Below the pieces are notes generated by a model. It was not told where the DNA came from. It was given only the letters and a program-made list of their open reading frames with translations, and did not search any database. Source: Myxococcus eversor (GTDB lineage: Bacteria; Myxococcota; Myxococcia; Myxococcales; Myxococcaceae). From it: a DNA stretch of 64,000 bases. This document shows positions 47,601-55,799 of this stretch, one piece after another (within the stretch, counting starts at the first letter, position 1; each line of letters opens with the position of its first letter). Location of the stretch: the NCBI RefSeq assembly GCF_010894455.1, contig NZ_JAAIXY010000005.1:372001-436000 (forward strand). The letters run 5' to 3'. The translations under genes and the position numbers were made by a program.

Positions 47601-47736
47601 GGGGCTCCTCCAGCTTCGAGGAGGACTGGAGCGCGGGCGCGGGCCTTGGGTCCGGAGCGGGCGGTTCTCCGCAGTTGGCCCAGAGGACCAGGAACAAGCA
47701 GGCTTGAAGGCAGTACAAAAAACGGGATGAGTGCAC
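44608..47736 (-). CDS. Secreted subtilisin-like (S8) protease with four NBR1-Ig-like repeats
   Basis: 1042 residues. Order: hydrophobic signal segment (about 5-22), propeptide (about 50-130), S8 catalytic domain with D177 (AVLDSGK), H219 (HHGLHVAGI) and S412 (SGTSLAAPHVAG). A cysteine-rich stretch follows, then four tandem repeats of about 115 residues, each containing MRNTGTxxW or MKNTGSDTW-like phrases and ending in FxWRM or similar, typical of NBR1-type Ig domains. It ends in a Cys-rich tail (CYCPPGELCPDVDC). Likely an exported protease for predation or matrix degradation. It is divergent from the kinase gene. Confidence 0.9.
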   Translation of the reverse strand: MHSSRFLYCLQACLFLVLWANCGEPPAPDPRPAPALQSSSKLEEPRAALPRFVPGRVIVKFRPAAQGKASTVSAPMTLNGLTFQQADVLPVGAEIWTLSSTESLTNKSVDEQEALTLAAVEALRLRSDVEYAHEDLYLHYFSVPTDPYYSLQWHYPAIHLPEAWQTVTGNVKIAVLDSGKLAHPDLADRWGVGHDFGYETPGASDADPTSDGRWHHGLHVAGILGAKWDTYGVAGVCKDCTLLPVKVSSTDDAPILSNVGRAIDWSVQNGARVINMSFGTGAPHVASCLDYPSIQQAITNAINAGVVVVAAAGNDSRDPGVVVPASCHGVIAVAATMPNGQLAPYSNRGPSVTLTAPGGGPEFFGDGLACNDLTPMAPYNGTGGSVSAWAVSKPGPTVFGQDFCHRYLSGTSLAAPHVAGVAALLMTQRPHWTSAQITQRLLQAVITVPGCVPGTCGAGMLDASKAVITALHLPAPTCGPGAGPGTFSCASTLASGGVSPYHQTWSSLANATLTASSELSAQGTCTAGTDATLRLAVVDDEGSGLSRDLTFRCPGPAHDASFWFQEVLTFMQADRVYSVSVTMRNTGTEPWTAASGFRLQSIAPAGNTAFWGTDRVELAPGESIAPQTNKTFLFTVTTPYALGTYPFRWQMMKEGHGLFGAPTPERQIDVTVPIRDSVFVRQSVPTTVVVGSTFQATFTMKNTGSDTWTLAHFYRLGSQPVASSTWGRQRIYLNPTDSAARGQELTFSDTLTAPTTPGVYTMSWRMVQDTFEQPVYFGAFTEPVTITVTLPPRDAAFVRQSGPTTVMGGNAFTYHVTMRNTGTQAWRADTGFSLRNLSSAWSSSNGALAPGEEVAPGAEKTFSVTVNAPLTSGPQALQWRMWQTQTGAFGQATQSTTVQVIPRAHATFVSQTVPTRVEPGQSFPVTLRMRNSGDTTWGELPGVQLAPLPEFRGNNWGHASIPLELGDRVKPGAERTFSFTATAPTTQGPHAFQWRMRVRVDATTAIDFGEASSLVNILVADRCYCPPGELCPDVDCTPPVEM

Positions 47737-47925
47737 AGGCGTTTCCTGGGGATGACAGCGATTTCGGAAGACTTCGAGTTCCGATGCCTCTTACGGTCGC
47801 TGGCGGCGCGCTGGTTGATGGGCACTCCAATTCTCGGCGCTCAGAAGGGCCGCGGTTCCGGATGGGCACGAGGACGTCCCCGGAAATTCTGCCTCCCAGG
47901 AATATGCGGTAGGCTTCGGACTGAC

Positions 47926-49551
47926 ATGGCCTTGCAACCCGGCGACAGGTTTGGCCGATACGAGCTGGTGTCCTGGCTTGGTCGGGGTGGAATGGCGGAG
48001 ACGTGGCGAGCCCGGTGGACGGGCGACGCTGGTGTGACGAAGGCCGTCCTCATCAAGAAGGTGCTTCCGGAGTTCGTGGCGGACGAAGCCTTCGTGTCGA
48101 TGTTCATCAACGAAGCGCGCATCTCCGCCACGTTGTCCCACGGCAACATCGCGCAGGTCCTCGACTTCGGCCGCGTGGAGGGTCAGTACTATCTGGCGAT
48201 GGAGTTGGTGGACGGCCAACCGCTGCACCACATCATGAAGCGCGCGGTGAGGACGGGACTGCCACGGTTGCCCATCCCCCTCGCGACGTACGTCGCCCTG
48301 GAGATGTGCCGAGGTCTGCACTACGCGCATACGCGGACGGACGACAAGGGCAAACCCCTGGGCATCGTCCATCGCGACATCTCCCCCGACAATGTCCTCA
48401 TCAGCTACGAGGGCCAGGTGAAGATTGTCGACTTCGGCATCGCCAAGGCCCGCCTGGTTCGCAACTTCCAGACGGAGCCCGGGGTGGTGAAGGGGAAGTA
48501 CATGTTCTTCTCCCCGGAGCAGGCCCGGGGGCTGGAGGTGGATGCGCGCACGGATGTCTGGGCCACGGGACTGGTGCTGTACGAGATGCTCTGTGGCCAG
48601 GTGCCGGTGACGGGCACCCAGGCCGCGGTGCTGATGCGCATGGCGCACGGCGAGTTCCCCTCGCCCCGGGCGGTGTTCCCGGAGCTTCCGGAGGAACTCG
48701 ACGCGCTGGTCATGAAGGCATTGTCAGTGGACGTCTCGGGGCGTTTCGACTCCGCGAATGCCTTTGGGGATGCGCTGGCGGGGTTCCTGTATTCGTATGC
48801 GCCACGGTTCTCGGCGATGAACCTGGCCTATCTGACGCGGTCATTGTTCCGCGAAGACGTGGCGCAAGAGGGACGGGAGTTGTCCGTGCCCGCCTCATTC
48901 CTCGATGAGCTGACCCTGTGGCGGCAGCCGCCGCCAGCGCCACCTTCGACACCGCCTCGGTTGGCGAAGGAAGAGGGCTTGAGCGAGGACGGGGCGCCGA
49001 AGTCGTTGCCACAGCGGACGAAGCGCAAGGTGTTGCCCGCGGTGGTGGTCCCCGAGCCACGGAGCAAGTCCTCGAGTTCGTTCCTGGGGTTCGCCCTGGT
49101 CGTGATGCTGGCGGTGGGATTGGGTTTGGGCGCCTATGCGTTTCTGCGGGATGAGAACGGAAAGAACGTTCAAGACACGCTCGTGGTGACACGAGACACG
49201 AAAGCCGACTCGAAGACGGAGCGAGCACCCGGCGACTCCCCGGTCGCCTCCGACGCCGCTGTTTCCCCTACTCCTGTGAGTGAGATGGTTCGCCAGGCCA
49301 GGGCCCTGCTCAATCACAACGAGAACCGGGGTGCGTTGGTTGTCACCGCCCAGTGCTTGAGGACGGCACCTGATGATGCCGACTGTCATGTGCTGAGTGG
49401 AATCGCCTACGATCGACTCCACATGCGGCAGGCGGCAATCGGGCATTTCAGGCAATTTCTCGCGGCGGCCCCCATGAACCACCCGATGCACGCAACGGTC
49501 GCGACGCTGGTCAAGCGCTACGACGAATTGCGCGCATTGGGTGAGCAGTGA
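47926..49551 (+). CDS. Membrane Ser/Thr protein kinase (Hanks type)
   Basis: 541 residues from the ATG at 47926 (MALQPGDRFGRYELVSWLG). Kinase domain about 10-290: glycine loop LGRGGMAETW, K44 (VLIKKVLPE), HRDISPDN with D151, DFG with D169, and SPEQARG in the activation segment. HRDISPDN in place of HRDLKPEN is common in myxobacterial kinases. A Pro-rich linker (about 325-385), one transmembrane helix (about 390-408) and a C-terminal TPR-like region follow, probably outside the cytoplasm. It is likely a signalling receptor; substrate and ligand unknown. Confidence 0.93.
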   Translation: MALQPGDRFGRYELVSWLGRGGMAETWRARWTGDAGVTKAVLIKKVLPEFVADEAFVSMFINEARISATLSHGNIAQVLDFGRVEGQYYLAMELVDGQPLHHIMKRAVRTGLPRLPIPLATYVALEMCRGLHYAHTRTDDKGKPLGIVHRDISPDNVLISYEGQVKIVDFGIAKARLVRNFQTEPGVVKGKYMFFSPEQARGLEVDARTDVWATGLVLYEMLCGQVPVTGTQAAVLMRMAHGEFPSPRAVFPELPEELDALVMKALSVDVSGRFDSANAFGDALAGFLYSYAPRFSAMNLAYLTRSLFREDVAQEGRELSVPASFLDELTLWRQPPPAPPSTPPRLAKEEGLSEDGAPKSLPQRTKRKVLPAVVVPEPRSKSSSSFLGFALVVMLAVGLGLGAYAFLRDENGKNVQDTLVVTRDTKADSKTERAPGDSPVASDAAVSPTPVSEMVRQARALLNHNENRGALVVTAQCLRTAPDDADCHVLSGIAYDRLHMRQAAIGHFRQFLAAAPMNHPMHATVATLVKRYDELRALGEQ

Positions 49552-49558
49552 CTCCCGC

Positions 49559-51772
49559 TCAGTCGACGAGCAGGCGCTTCACGGGAGCGGGGTCGACCGC
49601 CACCATCAGCGGACGGGCGAAGTTGCTGAAGGAGACCAGGGCCTGTCCTGGCGCGAGCCGGGTCACCCGGTTCCAGAGGCTCTCGTCGATGCTTCCGACG
49701 GTGCGTTGCATGCGGGAGATGACGGAGCTGTCGGTCATCTTGTGGATGATGAAGTTGTTGAGCAGGCCCAGCACCTCATTGGGAAGGTGTTGAGGGAGCT
49801 GCGTGACGAAGACGAGCCCGAGCCAGCGCTTGCGTCCGCGTTTGGCGATGCGGGCGACCTGCTCGAAGAGCACGGGCATCTGGCTGATGCGGCTGGCGGA
49901 CAGGAACTCGTGTGCCTCCTCGATGATGATGAGCACCGGGGTGACGGCCTGGTCCTGATTGTTCGCCTTCTCGTAGCGCGCCTCCTGCGCTTCCTGGAGT
50001 CCCCGCAGGATGTCCGCGATGACCAGGTTGTTGAGCTGGGGCGAGTCCGTGTCCGACAGGTCGATGACCGAAACGCGCCCCGGCGCGAGCATCGAGTTGT
50101 AGGCCACGCCCGGCGCGGACCCCACGTCGAAGATGTTGAGTCGCCGCAGGCGGTGGAGCTTGCTGGCCAGGGCCTTCCAACTGATTTCGGCCCTGCTGCT
50201 CTGGGCCATCACCCGGCGCATGACCATCCCGGGGTTGCTCTTGAACTCGCTGTGGAGCGAGAGCGTGTGTCCTGGCGGAGGTGTGGCTTCCTCGGGCGCC
50301 GGGGCGTCCAGTCCCTCGAGTGCCTCCAGCAGAGGCTCCTTGCGTCGTGACGCGGCACGAGGACGAGGCTTGGCCTCCGCGCGGCCCTCGTCACTGAGGC
50401 TGTAGATGTAGGCGCTCACGACGTCCAGCACGTGCTGGATGGTCATCCGGGGGTAGCCGGTCGACAGCTCGTCCACGTCCAGCGCCTGTTGTTTCTCCTG
50501 GTCGCTCAGCGGGAAGATCTTGAAGTCCTCCAGGAGCAGCTTGGTGACGTCGTAGGCCTTGAGGAAGCGCTCCTGCTGTGCGTCCGACATATCCAGGATT
50601 TCGGCCAGGGCATAGGGCGACAGGCTGGAGAAGTTCAGGGCGAAGCGGTGCAGGTTCTTGTGGCGCGGGTTGCGGCTGGAGCGGCCCGTCAGGTGATGGA
50701 GGTGCAGGTCCCTGACGCCTTGAGGCCGCTGGCCCCTGCGCTTGAGGGCCTCCAGCATGGCGACGTGGTCCGTGGGTTCATCCACATGCGTGTACTCGCC
50801 CTCCACGTCGAAGATGACGGTGGCGATGCCCTCCGCCTGGGCGCGGTGGATGAGCGTGGCCACGGTGGTGGACTTGCCACCGCCCGTGGTTCCGATGATG
50901 CCGGTGTGGCGGGGCAAGACGGATTTGTCGCGCGCGTTGAGGCGGGCCTCCATGCGCTCGTAGCCCACGACGACGCCCAGACACAGGTCGCCGCCCACGC
51001 CGAGCACGCGCTCGCTCTCCTTTTCATCCAGCACGAACACGGGGCTCTGGGGGCGAGGCCGGAAGCGGGGAGGCTTCAGCGTCCCCTCCACCTCTTCGCC
51101 CAGGAGCTCCACCTCCGCGCGGCCGTGGTAGTCGAACGTGTAGGTGAGCTTCTTGCCATGCGTCACCACGCCAATGGCCATCGTCGAGTTGGCGGGGACG
51201 GCGTTGGGTTCCGCGAAGGGGCCTCGGACGACGACACCCAGGTAGGTGCGCTTGTCCTCGCGCGACTTCACCCGCACCAGTGTCTGCGAGGCGAGCAGGT
51301 GGATGTCATCGCGAGCGAGCAGGACGGTGAGGAGGTTGTCCTCGCTCGACGTGGTGTCGAAGTGGGTGAAGCCTGCGGCCAGCTCCAGTTCGGGGTCGAG
51401 CGGGGCCGCCGTCGTGTCGTTCCTCAGCTCCTCGATCGCGGCGCGGGCCTCCGGTGGCATCGAACGGACGACGTCGCCGCGCCCCTCGCGCGCGGTCATC
51501 GGCGGCGATGCTGCCGCAGTGGGTGGTTCCGCGGGCGGTGGCGAGGGTCTGCTCGACGGCGACGGTGCCGAGCGCGACGGCGGTACCGGGGGCGACTGCC
51601 TGCGAGGCTCACCCCCCGAGAGCGGCGGCCCCTGGCGTGGCGGCTCACCGCGTACTCCTCCGAGGGCATGGAGTGGCGCCGGGTGGCCGTTCAGGCCATG
51701 CGGTGGACGACTCGGAGTGTTGTCGAACAGCCCTGGACCTGGTGACCTCGGACCCTTGCCATCATTGGACAT
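49559..51772 (-). CDS. HerA/DUF87-like hexameric DNA-translocase ATPase
   Basis: 737 residues. A long Pro/Ser-rich N-terminus (about 1-100), a beta-barrel (HAS-barrel-like) part, then the RecA/FtsK-type core: Walker A GTTGGGKST with K300, FDVEGEYTHV, a Walker B IIIEEAHEF near residue 610, and the arginine-rich TQLPQHLPNEVLG/SVISRMQ segments typical of HerA. HerA pumps DNA with the NurA nuclease in repair and appears in many anti-phage systems. It is the last gene of a tight minus-strand operon, 11 bp after the NurA-like gene. The N-terminal disorder is unusual. Confidence 0.85.
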   Translation of the reverse strand: MSNDGKGPRSPGPGLFDNTPSRPPHGLNGHPAPLHALGGVRGEPPRQGPPLSGGEPRRQSPPVPPSRSAPSPSSRPSPPPAEPPTAAASPPMTAREGRGDVVRSMPPEARAAIEELRNDTTAAPLDPELELAAGFTHFDTTSSEDNLLTVLLARDDIHLLASQTLVRVKSREDKRTYLGVVVRGPFAEPNAVPANSTMAIGVVTHGKKLTYTFDYHGRAEVELLGEEVEGTLKPPRFRPRPQSPVFVLDEKESERVLGVGGDLCLGVVVGYERMEARLNARDKSVLPRHTGIIGTTGGGKSTTVATLIHRAQAEGIATVIFDVEGEYTHVDEPTDHVAMLEALKRRGQRPQGVRDLHLHHLTGRSSRNPRHKNLHRFALNFSSLSPYALAEILDMSDAQQERFLKAYDVTKLLLEDFKIFPLSDQEKQQALDVDELSTGYPRMTIQHVLDVVSAYIYSLSDEGRAEAKPRPRAASRRKEPLLEALEGLDAPAPEEATPPPGHTLSLHSEFKSNPGMVMRRVMAQSSRAEISWKALASKLHRLRRLNIFDVGSAPGVAYNSMLAPGRVSVIDLSDTDSPQLNNLVIADILRGLQEAQEARYEKANNQDQAVTPVLIIIEEAHEFLSASRISQMPVLFEQVARIAKRGRKRWLGLVFVTQLPQHLPNEVLGLLNNFIIHKMTDSSVISRMQRTVGSIDESLWNRVTRLAPGQALVSFSNFARPLMVAVDPAPVKRLLVD

Positions 51773-51783
51773 GGTGTCTCCCC

Positions 51784-52965
51784 CTACCGGCGCATGCTTC
51801 GCTCACTGAAGAACTGGAGGTTGGCTCCCGCCTGGGCGTAGGCGTCATGGACCAACCCCAGGAAGCCGTCTTCGCCAAAGGCGCTGCGGCAGGACATCTC
51901 CGCGACGTCGAGCAGCAGGGGGAAGCCCCGCTCCGGACGCAGCACGCTGTCGGCCATGGCCACCCAGGCGGCTTCATGCACGTGCTCGCGGTGCGCATAG
52001 AACAGCCGGGGCGGGGAGTGGTCCGAAATGCGGAACAGTCCCTTCACGACGCAGGAACTCGAGTCGCGCACGAAGTCCCAGGCCATGCGCTTGCTCCGTC
52101 CTCCATATTCCCAACCCCTGACGATGTGCTCGCCATCGCTTTCGAGCGTTTCGAGGAGCGCGTACTCGCCCGCGTCGAGCGCGAAGCCCATCGTCAGGAA
52201 GCCCCGGTCATGGAGTGAGCCGGAGACGAAGACGAACTTCTTGTGTTCATGGATGACCCGCTGGAGCACGGACAGCGAGCGCTCCAGCAGGGTCATGTAG
52301 CCGGAGCCGGAGAGCAACTCGTGCGCACAGGGATTCCCGATGCCCATCCGCCACTCCGCGGAGGACTTGCTCAAGAGCGCGGCCCGCTCCGCATAGGTCC
52401 GGATGCCTCGACGCGCCATCCGGGACAGGGTGTCTTTGTGCCCCTGGAAGCGGTTCTGGCGCATGTTGATGTAGTCCATCGCCTCCTGGGCGGGATTCGT
52501 GTTCCGCGTGGCCATCTCCTTGCGAAACAGGCGCTTCGAAAAGGCGCCGGAGTTCCCCTGGTAGCCGGCGACCCCCACCCCAATCTGGGAGATGCCGATG
52601 GGCAGACTGTCGTGGTTCGCGGAGCTGCCGGCGATGGCGTCGACCTTGCCTTGGAAGAGCAGCCGCTCGTGGACGAGCGTCAGCTCTTCTGGCGTGACTT
52701 TGTAGACCCCTGCCTCGGGGAGCATGCCGCTGCGAGTGGACAGTCGGGGGAGAATCTCGTTGCGGACGAGGGTGCGCAGCCGCCCTTCCTTGTGCATGGC
52801 GCCGGCAATCTCGCTCCGGAAGCGCTCCATGACCTTGTCCAGGTCGAGCCCCGTGGACCATCGGTCGAGGTCCAATGTGGAGGACATGTCCTCCCCGAAC
52901 GCCTCCTGATAGTCGTCATCCCCAAACAACTCACCTGTCTCTTCCGGTGGAAGCCTGCTCGACAT
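51784..52965 (-). CDS. NurA-like protein, acidic catalytic motifs apparently altered
   Basis: 393 residues from the ATG at 52965. An acidic N-terminus precedes a NurA-like core (about 110-390) with the order of NurA: a KVDAIAGSS segment where NurA has VDGS, later FVFVSGSLHD where NurA has DGxL, and a C-terminal YAHREHVHEAAW / RGFPLLLDVAEMS part matching the NurA close to the HerA contact region. At both motif positions the expected metal-binding aspartate appears to be Ala or Ser. This could be an inactive, structural partner of HerA, or an alternative active site. Family call is by order and context, not by computed alignment. It starts 2 bp after the ImmA stop. Confidence 0.65.
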   Translation of the reverse strand: MSSRLPPEETGELFGDDDYQEAFGEDMSSTLDLDRWSTGLDLDKVMERFRSEIAGAMHKEGRLRTLVRNEILPRLSTRSGMLPEAGVYKVTPEELTLVHERLLFQGKVDAIAGSSANHDSLPIGISQIGVGVAGYQGNSGAFSKRLFRKEMATRNTNPAQEAMDYINMRQNRFQGHKDTLSRMARRGIRTYAERAALLSKSSAEWRMGIGNPCAHELLSGSGYMTLLERSLSVLQRVIHEHKKFVFVSGSLHDRGFLTMGFALDAGEYALLETLESDGEHIVRGWEYGGRSKRMAWDFVRDSSSCVVKGLFRISDHSPPRLFYAHREHVHEAAWVAMADSVLRPERGFPLLLDVAEMSCRSAFGEDGFLGLVHDAYAQAGANLQFFSERSMRR

Positions 52966-52967
52966 GT

Positions 52968-53696
52968 CTACCCTCCCTCCACTCCCAGGAACTTCTCGAT
53001 GGAAAATCGCGGAGTGCGCTGGCGGCGGCGCAACTCCTGGACGTAGGTGTCGGCCATCTCCCGGGGAAGTCCGTACCGGAAGAACAGCAGACCCGTGGCC
53101 TCTTCGGCGGGGATGTCCATCACCAGTGGCACCACGAGCTTCGCCGGAGCCAGCAGCTCCAGGGCCAGCAGGTCCGCGCGCCACTCGGAGTCCATCACCG
53201 CGCGACGGGCGTAGTGCCCGGAGGCATCGCGCGCCATGAGGTTCACCGGAGGCCCCAACGAGAGCTTCTCGAAGAGGGCCGTCATGGCCTCGTCTGGCGT
53301 GGGCTCACGCAGGCCGTCGAGCACCGGCAGTATCTGATCGCCAAACACCCGCAGGGCCCGCTGGCGTGGAAGCCATTGGTCCAGGATGAAGTGCGACAGC
53401 TCGTGCGCGATGGTGAAGCGTTGCTCGGCGTTTCCCTCGGACGTGTCCACGAACAGGAAGCCGTGTCCGGCCCTCGCCACCATGCAGCCATGGAAGTCAC
53501 TGGCGTCACCCTCGACGGGTTGACGGATACCCCGGCGCAAGAGCCAGTCCCGCACGGCTTGCGGCGTCAGGTGGGGCAGGGCCACCACCTTGACGGAGAG
53601 CCGCGTCGGGATATCCGCCGACAGATTTCGTGGGAAGCGCGAGGGGGCCGTGAAGCCACATTCCTCCACGGTCTCCTCGAGCCAGAGCGGGGTCAT
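52968..53696 (-). CDS. ImmA/IrrE-family metallopeptidase (DUF955)
   Basis: 242 residues with a clear zinc-peptidase motif HELSH (H98, E99, H102) in FTIAHELSHFILDQW, followed by a downstream helix with EWRADLLALELLAP, whose glutamate is the usual third ligand. ImmA/IrrE peptidases cleave a DNA-binding repressor to switch on mobile element or defence genes. Here the adjacent small HTH-like protein (4-bp overlap upstream) is the natural target. It lies 2 bp before the NurA-like gene. No separate DNA-binding domain is visible on this protein. Confidence 0.85.
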   Translation of the reverse strand: MTPLWLEETVEECGFTAPSRFPRNLSADIPTRLSVKVVALPHLTPQAVRDWLLRRGIRQPVEGDASDFHGCMVARAGHGFLFVDTSEGNAEQRFTIAHELSHFILDQWLPRQRALRVFGDQILPVLDGLREPTPDEAMTALFEKLSLGPPVNLMARDASGHYARRAVMDSEWRADLLALELLAPAKLVVPLVMDIPAEEATGLLFFRYGLPREMADTYVQELRRRQRTPRFSIEKFLGVEGG

Positions 53697-54058
53697 GAGT
53701 TCGTCTTTTCCCCCGGAACGCGGTCCCTCGCAGCCATCTGGAGGGGATGCTCCGCGACGCCGGTGTCCCTGGTCAGGGCACCCACGATTTCGACGTGTCG
53801 AATCACGTCGACCAGCGTTCGGAGATCCACTTCATGACGTTCGGTGATGGCGATGACCTGGGTATCGAAGTCCGGGCCCTCGGGTTTGCGGCACAGGCAC
53901 AGCCAGTGGAGCGCCTCCCTCGTGCAGCCCAGCTCCCGCGCGAGTTCGGCCTCGGTCCGTGCCTCCAGTTGGCGATACCTTTCGAAAGTATGGGCAAGCG
54001 TCCAGGTTGCGCTCTGGGCACGCAAGGCGGCCCGCTCGAGCCAATCAGGGTTAGACAT
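53693..54058 (-). CDS. Small HTH-like protein, possible repressor partner of the peptidase
   Basis: 121 residues, mostly helical and charged. The segment TEAELARELGCTREALHWLCLCRKPEG (about 36-62) looks like a helix-turn-helix, but does not match XRE proteins closely. The ATG of the downstream ImmA/IrrE gene overlaps its stop by 4 bp and it starts 1 bp after the sigma-factor stop. In ImmA-ImmR systems such a protein is the cleaved repressor, so that role is plausible, not shown. No other domain recognised. Confidence 0.55.
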   Translation of the reverse strand: MSNPDWLERAALRAQSATWTLAHTFERYRQLEARTEAELARELGCTREALHWLCLCRKPEGPDFDTQVIAITERHEVDLRTLVDVIRHVEIVGALTRDTGVAEHPLQMAARDRVPGEKTNS

Positions 54059-54059
54059 C

Positions 54060-54644
54060 TCATTCCTCCTTTCCGAACCGTCCCAGGATTTTCATGAGGC
54101 GGTCCCGGTTCCGTTTCACCTCGCGACGGAGGTCTTTCTCCGACTGCGGCGGCAGGTTCATGGCCTTGGCCAGGGCGTGGGTGGAGCGCTCACCTTGGAG
54201 GATGAGCCCGAGGACGGCCTGGTCCTTCTCCTGCATGGCCTGTTCGAGTCGTCCCACGAGGTGTCGCGCCTCCACGATGATCTCCAGGCTTTCATTCGGA
54301 GCCGTCGCGCGAAGTTCGATTACGCCCCCGAATTCCCTTTCTCTGCGCTCACGGGCCACCTGGGAGCGGTACATATCCAGGGCCTGCATTGCGGCGGCCC
54401 GCATCAGATACGTGGACAGGCGGCTCCTGTGGGCCTGGTACCGTTCGGGATGCTCCAAATACTCCAGGAGGACATCGCAGGCCGCGTCGTGCGCTTCGTC
54501 TTTGGTTCTTCCGGGGTTGCTGCGAAGCACTCCGATGATGGGGTCCATGAAGACCCTGAAGACATCCTCGGAGGCCAGTGACTCATTCTTTTTGAGGACG
54601 CGCTCATGAAGTGCCTGTTCCTCCGCTTGTGATGGAAACCTCAT
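54060..54644 (-). CDS. Small sigma-70-family RNA polymerase sigma factor
   Basis: 194 residues from the ATG at 54644, with AGGAG at 5 bp spacing. Region 2-like: VFRVFMDPIIGVLRSNPGRTKDEAHDAACDVLLEYLEHPERY then LSTYLMRAAAMQALDMYRSQ. Region 4-like: LEQAMQEKDQAVLGLILQGERSTHALAKAMNLPP followed by KRNRDRLMKIL. This is the size and order of an ECF-type sigma factor, although sequence is divergent. It heads the operon with HTH, peptidase, NurA-like and HerA-like genes, so it probably drives the operon's own transcription. No anti-sigma factor is visible. Confidence 0.75.
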   Translation of the reverse strand: MRFPSQAEEQALHERVLKKNESLASEDVFRVFMDPIIGVLRSNPGRTKDEAHDAACDVLLEYLEHPERYQAHRSRLSTYLMRAAAMQALDMYRSQVARERREREFGGVIELRATAPNESLEIIVEARHLVGRLEQAMQEKDQAVLGLILQGERSTHALAKAMNLPPQSEKDLRREVKRNRDRLMKILGRFGKEE

Positions 54645-54914
54645 CCCCACTCCTCGCCGGGAAACTCCTGCCCGCTCTCGGGTTGACTGCGACATGTATG
54701 TTCGTTCCCACCCTGGCGAGTTCGACGGAGGTGGGTTTGTGCATCTCCATGAAAGGTTGCTGGAGGCCAGTCCCTCTGTCTGTACCTCCCAGGTGGTATG
54801 CCGCCGGGCTTGCGCCGGAAAAATGAGCCCCGTGCGCACTTGGGATTCCAGCAACGAATGAATGGATGGGAGACGGCGAGCCGCCGCGACCGACCCGAGT
54901 TCGTGAGGGAACCC

Positions 54915-55721
54915 ATGACGTCCATGCACTGCCGAGTTGCCACCACCCAGAAAGAGCTCGATGACGCGCTTCGCGTCCGCTGGGCTGTTTTCGGGGGAGA
55001 GCTGAAGTTGATGACCGCGAAGTCCTCGCCGTCGAGGCGCGAGGTGAGCTGCTTCGACACGCTGGAGACCACGGTGCATCTGGTCGTCTATGCGGACCGC
55101 GAGCCGGTGGCGACGCTGCGGATGTTGATGGTGAACCCCGAGGTGGCGCTCGCCACGGGCGGGCGGCTGGGAATCGAACTGGAGCAGCGGCTGGACCTGT
55201 CGGGCGTGGGGGGGCCGGGCCAGGTGTTCGCGGAGACGGCGCGCTTCTGCGTGCTCGAGCGCTGGCGGCACTCCGAGGCGGTGGCGCACCTGCAGGCGGG
55301 CATCCATGCGGAGAGCCGGCGGCGCGGCGTGACGCACTGGATTGCGGCGGCGAACCTGGAGACGGACTCGTGGGAGGACGCGCGTCTGAGCGCCCAGGTC
55401 GCGGCGCACCGGGGATGGACGAGCCCGCGCTGGCGGGTGCGCGACTCGGAGCCGAGCGAGGCGCCGGTGCTCCCCAGCAGTCCCTTCTATACGCCCGCGG
55501 ACCGTGAGCGCGCGCGGTGGGGCCGCCTGGACGGGCTGCGGATGCCGAGGGCGCCCTGCCTGTTCGCTCGGAAGATGGGCGCGCGGTTCATCTCCGGGCC
55601 TCTCTACGACGCGAGCTTCGGCCGCTTCACCCTGCCGCTCATCGCCGCGCTCGACGAGATTCCCGCCAGCACCCTGGAGCGGTTCCGCGCGCTCGACGGC
55701 ATCCTGCGTCGCGCCGGCTGA
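54915..55721 (+). CDS. GNAT/LuxI-like acyltransferase
   Basis: 268 residues from the ATG at 54915. The N-terminal half follows the acyl-homoserine-lactone synthase / long-chain N-acyl amino acid synthase order: LRVRWAVFGGEL, CFDTLETTVHLVVYADREPVATLRM, GQVFAETARFCVLERWR, HLQAGIHAESRRRGVTHWIAAAN. The C-terminal ~100 residues are extra. It likely joins an acyl chain from an acyl carrier protein to an amine. Whether it makes a signal (LuxI role) or a lipid-linked amino acid is open. It is followed after 78 bp by a haem-oxygenase-like diiron protein on the same strand and divergent from the sigma operon. Confidence 0.7.
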   Translation: MTSMHCRVATTQKELDDALRVRWAVFGGELKLMTAKSSPSRREVSCFDTLETTVHLVVYADREPVATLRMLMVNPEVALATGGRLGIELEQRLDLSGVGGPGQVFAETARFCVLERWRHSEAVAHLQAGIHAESRRRGVTHWIAAANLETDSWEDARLSAQVAAHRGWTSPRWRVRDSEPSEAPVLPSSPFYTPADRERARWGRLDGLRMPRAPCLFARKMGARFISGPLYDASFGRFTLPLIAALDEIPASTLERFRALDGILRRAG

Positions 55722-55799
55722 CCCCAGACCCCGCCGTATTTCCTCCTTCACCTTCAACTCGCAACAACCGGGAGCGCGAGCCCCGGGTAGGAGACGTCC

